In this document: one piece after another, positions 14,356-26,600 of the stretch | Position numbering within the stretch: the first letter of the stretch is position 1 | How the letters are laid out: each line of letters begins with the position of its first letter | Assembly (NCBI RefSeq): GCF_041381155.1 | Contig: NC_091134.1 | Span: forward strand, 864,001 to 928,000 | Reading direction: 5' to 3' | DNA: 64,000 bases | Source of the DNA: Argopecten irradians | Taxonomy: Eukaryota; Mollusca; Bivalvia; Pectinida; Pectinidae | Translations under genes and position numbers: made by a program | The notes under the pieces: model-generated | Databases searched by the model: none | What the model saw: the letters and a program-made list of their open reading frames with translations, nothing else | What the model was told of the DNA's origin: nothing

Positions 14356-14992
14356 AACATTAGGAAGAATAAATTCAGTTTAGGAAGAAGAGAAAGGATA
14401 AGATATCAGGAACAATTCTAACGCTCTATTTGAAAGGAACAAGGACAGCAATCTTAAGAAATAACTTGTCATGGTACCTTGCTTTTTCTAATTTATGTTT
14501 TTGAAATATTTCGTTTTTGAAGTTAAAAGTTTTATGTGCAATCACTGGGCAAAAATTCTACAACATGCACCTTGATATCAATAAGAAAAACCTCCTTATA
14601 CATTATTTAAAGTAATTGCATATAAATTTATTTTGAAAGATATGAAGGGATGAGAAGTAATAACGAGTAAATGATGAATATATCTGAAATGAATGTGAAA
14701 GTGACGAAAGGTTGTGGTTAATCAATTAAAATATGGAAATTGGTGCGAGAGTCCTTCTGTAAAAGGAATACTTTGTTTTCTATATGCCTATTGAATAAAA
14801 AAATGAAAAACAAGAAAGAAAACCTCTCTGCACAGAAACGTAAAGTGAAATTTCATTTTCTTTCTGACAATTTCCTAGCTGACTGCCGACACATCGCAGT
14901 GCCGAAAAGGAGACGAAACAGAAATAAGGCTACAGGTAAATGAAGGTCGGTATTCCCTCCTTGTTGTCAGCAGGCAGATAGGCCGCTGTTTT

Positions 14993-15152
14993 GTTTAATG
15001 TCTGGATCAGGCGAATAGGACCGCTGGATAATTTGGTGTCTGGATCAGGCGAATAGGACCGCTGGATAGATTGGTGTCTGGATCAGGCGAATAGGACCGC
15101 TGGATAGATTGGTGTCTGGATCAGGCGAATAGGACCGCTGGATAGATTGGTT
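14993..15152. repeat. 38-bp tandem repeat, four copies
   Basis: Unit GGTGTCTGGATCAGGCGAAT followed by AGGACCGCTGGATAGATT, four nearly identical copies. Confidence 0.92.
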
Positions 15153-16334
15153 TCTGGTGCCACTAGTTTCGTAATGAACCACAAATGGCAATTTTACTCC
15201 GCAAACATAACATATCAGCAGGATATCCGACTTTTTACCATAAACGTACAATATTCTTATCTCACATATTTCATTTCATCCAATTTTATTGAATCAATCA
15301 AAAGAACTGGGCAACAGGCTAGGCCTATATAAGCCCTTTCCTAGCCAGAAATTACAATCAAATTAAATTTTACACATGTATTAATTTGATTAAACAACAT
15401 CTTAATTAAACAAATTTGGTATGTGACAAAAGAATATTATTAATACTCTTAATATGCCAAATTTTATACTCTTATATATATATAAGTTTGGGAATGAATT
15501 TCAAATTTATATTTTTATATATAATATAATTGTACAAGGGAGATAATTCAGCAATAGACTGAGTGATAATTATAGTAGTAAGATAGTAATTAGATATGTA
15601 ATATAACAGACAAGTAAGCCACTTAAACTGTTTTGAAGTTCGAAATTTCTGAATCCGAACATTTCGATTATCTCGTAAATGACTAAGTCGTGTATATGTT
15701 CCCAAGGCCATAATATATGTAACAGAACAAAAAAATGACATTTTTCAGTCTTACATGTCTATGTCTGGTCAGTTTTGACATACATATGTAATATGTAATC
15801 ACCTTAATATGTATTACCTGACATTAACACGTAGGCACAAATTCTAATAGGGTATATAAACAGTCTGACCGCTCCATTCTGGGGGTCAGACACACTCTGG
15901 GACACACACTGGTGTGTGGCCCCTTTTGGGATCACAATGTCAGGCACGTCATATAATGTATATTATATGCATATGTAAATATGCACAATTGTTACTTTGT
16001 ATATAAACTAAGAAAATAAACGTCGACACAATATTGGAGTCCTTCTTCATTTCAACACAACAACTACATGTACCTGAGGAGACATGGGACCAACAAAGCT
16101 TCATCCAGCCATACAACAGAGAAGAACATAATTATTATATTTTATCCGACATATACATTTTGTTACATGTCGTGAGACATAATCGTATTTTCAGTCATTT
16201 ATAGAAATCGACATTTTTTAAACAAAATATGAACGTTTTCCCCTTATCATCTTTTCACATGTCAACGCAACATTTTGTCGTTTTATCAACATTGTACATG
16301 ATTTTTCTCTTGTGTGTTGGACAAAACTATTTAC

Positions 16335-16371
16335 CCCCCCCCCCCCCCAAAAAAAAAAAAAAAAAAAAAAT
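16335..16371. repeat. C15/A22 homopolymer tract
   Basis: A run of C followed directly by a run of A; likely length-variable. Confidence 0.95.
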
Positions 16372-16595
16372 ATGAGAATAAAAATTCACAATCTGTGTTT
16401 TAGTTTTTACATTGAAATTGCCTATCTTTTATTTAGATCTTTTATCCAATGCTTTGACTTGTAGTTTGGCCCTAAATGACCTTGACTGTCGACGGGCCGA
16501 AGAACTCACACTTTCACGTACCGAAAACATTGAGCTATATTATATATTGGATGATGTATTGGTTAAGTGTACATTCAAGGCCGGAATCCACAGTT

Positions 16596-16690
16596 AGTCA
16601 TGAATTACGTCAGAAAATTGGGCCAGCAGGTAGGGTATATGAACTTTTTACCTGCTGACATTACAAAAGGCGACTAAATGTAGGATAATG
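16596..16690 (+). mobile_element. Fragment of the 2.1-kb SINE-like element head
   Basis: Ends with AAAGGCGACTAAATGTAGGA, matching the head of the element at 2109-2545. A short inverted pair (CAGCAGGTA / TACCTGCTG) precedes it. Confidence 0.45.
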
Positions 16691-17067
16691 AAAAAATGAC
16701 AAGAACAATAGATAAATCTAAAGACAAACTGTTGTATGCTTTATATACGGAAACGTTTATGGGCCTCTACTGGTTGTGTTAAATGTCATTTTGACGACTT
16801 TCTGTATCTTGACATCTCTTGTTAACGACTTAATTATCACGACAACCTCATCTGTAACGTCGTCCGATCATTTGTGCCAATAAACCCAGTATCAAGGTTA
16901 TTCAAGTTTGTCTGAACAGTTTAAGATATCAATCTTTGAAATTTTTGACCGCAAATCGAAAAAAAGCATAATATTGTTTTCCCTGTTTATTTGTCGCAAA
17001 TTAAAACCTACTTACCAAATAATTAGAACAATAAAAAGGTTATCAGAAAATGTATCCTGTGATTTCA

Positions 17068-17664
17068 TTATACTGTTCGTTTGTGTTCAGTAATAAGAAT
17101 ATCTAATGACACTTTCACGCCACAAAGTATTATATCAGGTAATGTCTGGTTGCCAGTGGTTATTGTCTCTGTTTGTAAGACATCGCTTAGAGAAGTGTCA
17201 CCATGCTTAGGGTCGACTTCTGTGCCGACATCTTGATGTACACCTGGTCCGTATGTCATAACACTGGTAGACACTTCCTCACCTCGTCTGTCAACCACAG
17301 AGTAGATATGTTTATCATCTAAAACCTCACCACGTCGTCCAAGGTCCTCTTCACTATGACCAGCCGCATCTTTGTTAGCCAAGCCATCAGAATTCTCAAC
17401 TTCAATATTATCATTCTGCATTTTGTTGACCAAGCCATCAGTCTTCCCAACTTTAATATTACCATCTTCGACTTTGTTGGTCATGTCATCGGTCTTGCCA
17501 ACTTCGATATTTAAGTTGACAACAACATCCACCTGTTTATCGTAGTCCTCATCCCGCGCCCAAGGTTCTAGTTCCCCAGACCCAAACATTCCAAACACCA
17601 GCGCCCCGAACAGGTCAAACGCTGCACACACATAGAACACATTCCGCCATTCCTCTGGCGTGTC
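17068..17664 (-). CDS. Terminal exon of the SLC17 gene with long acidic cytosolic tail
   Basis: Encodes residues 456-653. The first 36 residues are the conserved last transmembrane segment of the family, ending GSGELEPWA. After it comes a ~162-residue tail, longer than the short tails usual in sialins, rich in Asp, Glu, Asn and Thr and predicted disordered. Near its start are three imperfect tandem repeats of about 17 residues beginning [18 protein letters not shown] and NIEVENSDG. The stop is TAA at 17068-17070. The tail might carry trafficking or scaffold-binding signals; that is inference. Confidence 0.85.
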   Translation of the reverse strand, partial: DTPEEWRNVFYVCAAFDLFGALVFGMFGSGELEPWARDEDYDKQVDVVVNLNIEVGKTDDMTNKVEDGNIKVGKTDGLVNKMQNDNIEVENSDGLANKDAAGHSEEDLGRRGEVLDDKHIYSVVDRRGEEVSTSVMTYGPGVHQDVGTEVDPKHGDTSLSDVLQTETITTGNQTLPDIILCGVKVSLDILITEHKRTV

Positions 17665-20600
17665 CTGTAACACATAAAAGTACCTTGGCAACTCCTCTTA
17701 AATTACCATACCCGATACGATATTTTCTGTTATAACCTTCAACCCGTCATCATAAAAAATTCGTGTTGTCAATGCATTCGTCATCATAAAAAACAATAGT
17801 ATACAGTTGTTGACTGGGGTTGAGGGCAACAGAGGATTTGTTGGACCCGGAGACTGGCGTTGAGGGTCCAACAAATCCTCTGATGCCAGAAACCCAGTCA
17901 ACAACTGTATACTATTGTTTTTTATGATGACAAATGAACTGACAACACGAATTGTAGGTGTGGCGTTACTTTAACAGTCGATTTTAACAGTTCTTTGGAC
18001 CGCTCGACGGAACAGTTCATTTATTTGCATTTTTGTCAATAGAGTTTATACAGAAACTAATTTATAGGGGTATAGCAATTTCTCTTGTAGGTTCCTTAAA
18101 GGGAAAAAGCAAAGCTAATGTCATAATCTTATCATTTTACCGATTAAGCAAAAAAACAACATAAAAAATCAAAGAAAAATCTTCAGGGAGAAAATAAACA
18201 AGCGGCAGGGGTAACAACAAGTTTCTTTGGAAAAGAAAGACGTTGTTGAAACATTTAGAAGATACTAAGGTCATGCTTACATTTGGTGTGAGTGCCCCGG
18301 CTACTATCGGTGCTACCATCCCCGGAACAGTGGCCGCTGTGTTTGTTATTCCGTATAGAACACCGGCATACCTGGAAACGAGATGTGTCTCTATGTTAAG
18401 TATTATCAATCTGAGTGATGTTAATGGGATTTCCTTGAGTGTCCTAAGCTCATAATGCATAAACGGCAAACACGTTAGATTATGAAACATTTAAATAATC
18501 ATGTTACCATGCTATTACAATAACTAATGAAAATAAATATTAGAAATTTATAAAGAAATGTTCAGAAGCTTACTTAGGAGCGAAGTCGACATGGTTGACG
18601 ACATATGCTGCCCTTGAGATGCCAGTAAACATGACGGCGAGGGAGAGGTAAACGACAGCCAGGTCCCGTTTCTCACATGTGGAGAAACCAGTTATAACAG
18701 AAAACACGCCGGCTCCAACAAACGCTGTAATATAACATGGGGATTATTAGAGAACATCAACTGTCATATACTATAGTATCTGACGATTTCTTTAAAGTTA
18801 TATTGCATGCAAATTATACTGTAACGATTTGTCACTTAGACGTTTGATATTTGAACATTGACATGTAACTCAATGATTTAGCTCCACAAAAGCATACGTA
18901 GGTCTATAAGAGATCCAAATTCTAGGGATCATATATACCTAGTTTTGAATAAAGCGCATTCAATCACCGCCATGTTCAGTGACTTCAGGTTTTGTCGGAT
19001 TCCGAATCGTATCACGTGACTGACGTTTGACACGATCTGCACGTGGTGAGCCAGGTAACGAGCGTAGGCACACATGTGTTTGTTTACGTTTTCCTTCTGG
19101 CTAATATTAGCAAATCATGCTGGTAGATGTCCACAGAAGGAGTATTTGAAACAACCAATTCATATATTGCCGTAAAAAATTGTGTGTCAAATATTGCAAT
19201 ATGCGAGCATTGTTTTATTTATAGATCCAGTCTGCTGAGGTCGACCACATCTTTTGTGAATTGTCGACATTTTTTTTCGGTTTCACAACTCTCGCGTTAC
19301 TTCGAGATTGTCGCAACGGTTTTCGGAAAAGTTCGGAATGATTCGGCATCTTTCGAGCCTATCTTCACGTGTACACGTTAAAATGTTTTTTACTTTTATA
19401 ATTAAAAAATACTTCCAGTGCTGCAACCTTATAAAAATTGGCAAAATCAGAAAGTTTAAAACTCAGAAAGACGGAGAAAAATATGTATAACACTTATTAA
19501 CTTACGACAAAAACAGGGAAAGTGATAGACTATGCAACTTTAGGTCCATATCAGTTTAAATCATCGAGATGGCTAGCTATATGTATAATTGGTCAGAAAA
19601 AATTGATGAGCTAATGGAAATGACTTTGATTAAAATGAAGATGGCAACTGCAGTTTGCATAAAACCTCTCAGTAAAGAAATCGCCTTTTGGGCATATAAC
19701 CACTACAAAATGTTACATTATGTGAAACAAATTTGAATTTTAAGAATAAAATTGAGTGTTTGACGGAAATCTAGCTATTTTTACAGAACACACTATTGCT
19801 ACACACCGGGTACAGGGAAAATATAGTGATCGGTTTGGGGTACATGTTATTAAATCTTTTTACCTAGCACCTGATACACTCTCCTTGTGGCTGTCGTTGA
19901 TAAGATTTTCCTAGATCTGAGAAAATCGGCGGACTGTCCGGCAAGGAAACCGGACAGAGCCTGACACAAGTAAGGAACTGCTGACAAAACGCCATTCTGT
20001 TGGTAAATATACATCAAAATATGCATGATTATCCGTAGTTCACGCTAGGCGCTATTTGTAATAATTCAAAAGAGAAAGATTTGTTTTTAGTTATAGTTAA
20101 CCTTTTTCACCCTTTTAAAGATGCAACACCGCTGTTGAGTTGTATTTTTTCTCTATCAAAAACAGGAGCAGAAGTATTTTTCTTCAGTTGCAAAAATGAC
20201 TTTCTTTACACCTTCATCACTATGGTTTTGCATATTTACACAATTAAATATCAGTTCTTGTTTATATGACGAGTATCGTTTATGCTCTGTCGGCGGTGGA
20301 GCATCAACAATTACCATTATCAATTTTGTGACGATGAAGGAATGTTGTAAATAGATACAACATACACGGCAGATAACATGCTTCCTAGTTTTGTTGTAAT
20401 GTTGTGCCTTGAGGATGACATGGTGCTATCATATTAGTATTGCAACCTTGGCCAATAATCCAATCTGTATTTTGTGAATACGTTTACTTAAAGACCTACT
20501 TGTTTGATGTCAAAATGTAAGACCGCCTTCATGAACGCGGGCAGACTTGTGAGTAGGGTATAGTTGGTCCAGTTGTTACACACGTGAGCTGTAAGGACCG

Positions 20601-23600
20601 CCCATAATGCACGTGACTTGACTAGCTCCTTCCAAGGCACTCGAGCCGTCTTTGAAAACAATTAATACAGTAAGTCAAAAATAAGATTCCCTTTATAAAC
20701 ATTATGAAGTCATTTTTTACGCTGCTATACCAATTTGAATGATATAATACCAATGCAATCATAATATCGAAATTATCAAGGTTTCTGTTGGAATGTATGA
20801 ATATTATGACTTTGTATAAGTAACATTTTAGGACATTTGCGTGGACAGGTCCACTCAGGGCAGTTTGAGATTGCGTAGTTCATAGCCCTGTGTTACTTTA
20901 CTCTTGAATTGCTTTGAAACGTTTTATGCTACAGTTTAAAAAAACCTGTTCACTATGTATTTGTAATACTTTGATGAAATGGGTTTTATATGTTGTTTTT
21001 TAACTATTGCCGTATCCTTTAGTCTTTTGTATTGCAAATGGAATACAACATAAAACACACAAATGTCGAGATACCCGTGACGTTGTGTTGTACTCTATGT
21101 TAGAAGTGATGTACTCCCGTTCCACATCAGTAATTCGTTTATGGTCCTCTGGCGAGTCGGACGCAACATAAAACCACATCAAGACCCAGAGGAACGTCAG
21201 ACCACCTGTAAAACAACAACCGAATGACAGATCATCTAGATTAAAGCAATGGAGATATGTTGTAGACCTAAAGGTGATGTAGAATATTGAAATTGCGTAC
21301 ATACTGGTGATATAGTATAGTTCATACGTACCGATGATGTAGAATGTTGTTGTGTACCTACCGGTGATGTAGAATGTTGCTGTTGTGTACCTACCGGTAA
21401 TGTAGAATGTTGCTGTTGTGTACCTACCGGTAATGTAGAATGTTGCTGTTGTGTACCTACCGGTGATGTAGAATGTTGCTGTTGTGTACCTACCGGGAAT
21501 GTTGCTGTTGTGTACCTACCGGTGATGTAGAATATTGCTGTTGTGTACCTACCGGTGATTTAGAATATTGCTGTTGTGTACCTACCGGTGATTTAGAATG
21601 TTGTTGTTGTGTACCTACCGGTAATTTAGAATGTTGCTGTTGTGTACCTACCGGTGATTTAGAATGTTGTTGTTGTGTACATACCGGTGATGTAGAATGT
21701 TGCTGTTGTGTACCTACCGGTAATGTAGAATGTTGCTGTTGTGTACCTACCGGTGATGTAGAATGTTGCTGTTGTGTACCTACCGGGAATGTTGCTGTTG
21801 TGTACCTACCGGTGATGTAGAATATTGCTGTTGTGTACCTACCGGGAATGTTGCTGTTGTGTACCTACCGGTGATGTAGAATATTGCTGTTGTGTACCTA
21901 CCGGTGATTTAGAATGTTGTTGTTGTGTACCTACCGGTAATTTAGAATGTTGCTGTTGTGTACCTACCGGTGATTTAGAATGTTGTTGTTGTGTACCTAC
22001 CGGTGATGTAGAATGTTGTTGTTGTGTACCTACCGGTGATTTAGAATGTTGTTGTTGTGTACCTACCGGTAATTTAGAATGTTGCTGTTGTGTACCTACC
22101 GGTGATTTAGAATGTTGTTGTTGTGTACCTACCGGTGATGTAGAATGTTGTTGTTGTGTACCTACCGGTGATTTAGAATGTTGTTGTTGTGTACCTACCG
22201 GTAATTTAGAATATTGTTGTTGTGTACCTACCGGTGATTTAGAATGTTGTTGTTGTGTACCTACCGGTGATTTAGAATGTTGTTGTTGTGTACCTACCGG
22301 TGATGTAGAATGTTGTTGTTATGTACCTACCGGTAATGTAGAATGTTGAAATTGCGCACATACTGGTCATATAATATAGTTCATACCTACCGGTGATGTA
22401 GAATGTTGTTGTTGTGTACCTACCGGTGATGTAGAATGTTGTTGTTGTGTACCTACTGGTGATGTAGAATGTTGTTGTTGTGTACCTACCGGTAATGTAG
22501 AATGTTGAAATTGCGTAAATACTGGTGATATAGTATAGTTCATACGTACCGGTGATGTAGAATGTTGTTGTTGTGTACCTACCGGTGATGTAGAATGTTG
22601 CTGTTGTGTACCTACTGGTGATGTAGAATGTTGTTGTTGTGTACCTACTGGTGATGTAAAATGTTGCTGTTGTGTACCTACCGGTAATGTAGAATGTTGT
22701 TGTTGTGTACCTACTGGTGATGTAGAATGTTGCTGTTGTGTACCTACCGGGAATGTTGTTGTTGTGTACCTACCGGTGATGTAGAACGTTGTTGTTGTGT
22801 ACCTATCGGTGATGTAGAATGTTGTTGTTGTGTACCTACCGGTGATGTAGAATGTTTTTGTTGTGTACCTACCGGTGATGTAGAATATTGTCGTTGTGTA
22901 CCTTCTGGTGATGTAGAATGTTTTTGTTGTGTACCTAACGGTGATGTAGAATGTTGTTGTTGTGTACCTACCGGTGATGTAGAATGTTGTTGTTGTGTAC
23001 CTACCGGTGATGTAGAAAGTTGTTGTTGTGTACCTATCGGTGATGTAGAATGTTGTTGTTGTGTACCTACCGGTGATGTAGAATGTTTTTGTTGTGTACC
23101 TACCGGTGATGTAGAATATTGTCGTTGTGTACCTTCTGGTGATGTAGAATGTTTTTGTTGTGTACCTACTGGTGATGTAGAATATTGTCGTTGTGTACCT
23201 ACCGGTGATGTAGAATGTTGTTGTTGTGTACCTTCTGGTGATGTAGAATGTTGGTGTCGTCTACCAACCGGTAATGTAGAACGTTGTTGTTGTGTACCTA
23301 CCGGTGATGTAGAATGTTGTTGTGTACCTACCGGTAATGTAGAATGTTGTTGTTGTGTACCTTCTGGTGATGTAGAATATTGTTGTGTACCTACCGGTAA
23401 TGTAGAACGTTGTTGTTGTGTACCTACCGGTGATGTAGAATGTTGTTGTTGTGTACCTACCGGTGAAGTAAATGTTGTTGTTGTGTACCTACCAGTGAAG
23501 TAGAATGTTGTTGTTGTGTACCTACCGGTAATGTAGTATAATGTTATTGTGTACATACTGGTGATGTAGAATAATGTTATTGTGTACCTACCGGTGATGT

Positions 23601-26600
23601 AGAATGTTGTTGTTGTGTACCTACCGGTAATGTAGAATAATGTTATTGTGTACCTACTGGTGATGTAGAATAATGTTATTGTGTACCTACCGGTAATGTA
23701 GAATGTTGTTGTTTTGTACCTACCGGTAATGTAGAATAATGTTATTGTGTACCTACTGGTGATGTAGAATAATGTTATTGTGTAACAACCGGTGATGTAG
23801 AATGTTGTTGTCGTCTACCAACCGGTGATGTAGAATGCTGTTGTTGTGTACCTACCGGTGATGTAGAATGTTGTTGTTGTGTACCTACCGGTAATGTAGA
23901 ATAATGTTATTGTGTACCTACCGGTGATGTAGAATGTTGTTGTTGTGTACCTACCGGTAATGTAGAATGCTGTTGTTGTGTACCTACCGGTGATGTAGAA
24001 TGCTATTGTTGTGTACTAACCAGTGATGTAGAATGCTGTTGTTGTGTACCTACCGGTGATGTAGAATGCTGTTGTTGTGTACCAACCAGTGATGTAGAAT
24101 GCTGTTGTTGTGTACCTACCGGTGATGTAGAATGCTGTTGTTGTGTACCTACCGGTGATGTAGAATGCTGTTGTTGTGTACTAACCGGTGATGTAGAATG
24201 CTGTTGTTGTGTACCTACCGGTGATGTAGAATGCTGTTGTTGTGTACCTACCGGTGATGTAGAATGTTGTTGTTGTGTACCTACCGGTGATGTAGAATGC
24301 TGTTGTTGTGTACCAACCAGTGATGTAGAATGTTGTTGTTGTGTACCTACCGGTGATGTAGAATGCTGTTGTTGTGTACCTACCGGTGATGTAGAATATT
24401 GTTGTTGTTGTGTACCTACCGGTATTGTAGAATAATGTTATTGTGTACTTACCGGTGATGTAGAATGACCAATAATGTAGAATGCTGTTGTTGTGTACCA
24501 ACCAGTGATGTAGAATGCTGTTGTTGTTGTGTACCTACTGTTGATGTAGAATATTGTTGTTGTGTACCTACCGGTAATATAGAACGTTGTTGTTGTGTAC
24601 CTACCGGTAATGTAGAATAATGTTATTGTGTACCTACCGGTAATGTAGAATGCTGTTATTGTGTACCTACCAGTGATGTAGAATGTTGTTGTTGTGTACC
24701 TACCGGTGATGTAGAATGTTGTTGTTGTGTACCTACCGGTGATGTAGAATGTTGTTGTTGTGTACCTACCGGTGATGTAGAATGTTGTTGTTGTGTACCT
24801 GTCGGTGATGTAGAATGTTGTCGTTGTGTACCTATCGGTGATGTAGAATATTGTTATTGTGTACCTTCTGGTGATGTAGAATGTTTTTGTTGTGTACCTA
24901 CCGGTGATGTAGAATGTTGTTGTTGTGTACCTACCGGTGATGTAGAATATTGTTGTTGTGTACCTACCGGTGATGTAGAATGTTGTTGTTGTGTACCCAC
25001 TGGTGATGTAGAATGTTGTTGTTGTGTACCTACCGGTGATGTAGAATGTTTTTGTTGTGTACCTACCGGTGATGTAGAATGTTGTTGTTGTGTACCTGTC
25101 GGTGATGTAGAATGTTGTTGTTGTGTACCTACCGGTGATGTAGAATGTTTTTGTTGTGTACCTACCGGTGATGTAGAATGTTTTTGTTGTGTACCTATCG
25201 GTGATGTAGAATGTTGTTGTTGTGTACCTGTCGGTGATGTAGAATATTGTCGGTCGTACCTACCGGTGATGTAGAATATTGACCCCCAGCCATTGTCGAA
25301 TCCGTAATCACAAAGCAGACCAGAGGTAGCGAACGTAGCGACATTGCCGAACATAGTTCCTGTCAAATAGAAAGCATTTTTTCACACATCTTTTATTCAA
25401 TTACGTTTGATATATTAAATATCTGGTATTTGAATTAGCCTCAAATGAATTCTCGTAAATAAAGTCCAAAATCAAATCATGATATTCTTTAATTACACAT
25501 CAAATAAAGATTCACGTTAGTTTATCATAGATCTGATACAAATTGAATAATAATAACGATAAAATTGTAAAACTATTGTATATATTTCAGCAGTATTGTA
25601 TTTTAAAGAGTAAGTATTGTAGTGAAAGGTTTTGTTTTTATCAATTACATATTATTAAAAAGCAATAAAAATGACATGTCTAAACGAACTCCATTGTCAA
25701 CGAACCATGCTAAATGTCTGAACACATTTGATATGTTGCCTCTTACCAAGATACGACACCGAGACCAATTTAGTGCGCTCTAATGGCGGCGCCCAACGAC
25801 CCCAGATCGACTGCATGGCGGGAAAGGAAACTCCCTAAATTAGAATTTTACATCACTATAGTTTTAAGTCTATAATTATATTAAATACAATATTACGTTG
25901 AAATACATACATTATTTATGACTGCCAATTTATTATGATAATAAACACTGTCATGTTTTTGTACTTGTGATGAAAGCCAATAAGTTTCCCTCGTTGGATA
26001 TTCATATTTTGAATGTGCTTATTTCTCCACAGCAAACCAACTACCGGGTATAATCCATATATTCAAAGTCAACTATTGTTTTCTTAAGCGTACATCATCT
26101 TGAATGCGTTTATGTATACGTTCTTTACACGTATCTCGATTACTTTAAGATCCATTAAAAAACTTTAAAGCACATACAAATATATGATGCGGTATTGCTG
26201 CTTCCGGAGGAAGACTAGTATCATTTGGAGTTAAAGGTATATACAGAATGATGCACCTACTGTTGATAGACCAAGAATCACTCTCAGAACGTAGACCATA
26301 ACAATGGAGGCTCGGGCACACACTGGGGTGACAAGGGTACAAATAGAGGCGAGCAATGTGGTGTACCCCAACACGCGCCTCCCGCCAAACCGGTCGGAAA
26401 GCCATCCACCGATGATCTGAGTACAAATGTACCCGTAGAAAAACGAGGCCAGCATTGTCGAACGTGTATTTTTATCCCATTCAAACTCTGCGTGCTGTAT
26501 GATGAGTAAAATTATTATGAAACATGAGTAAGGAGGTAATGCGTAACATAAACATGGTCGCTAAAAATTATTTTGTGAAACAAAAACAAACTTAAAAAAA

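Noticed and set aside
21473..23556. Long reading frames of Val-Glu-Cys-Cys-Cys-Cys-Val-Pro or Thr-Ser-Pro repeats
   Set aside because: They arise because the 33-bp unit is divisible by 3; they appear on both strands and lie in an intron of the SLC17 gene.
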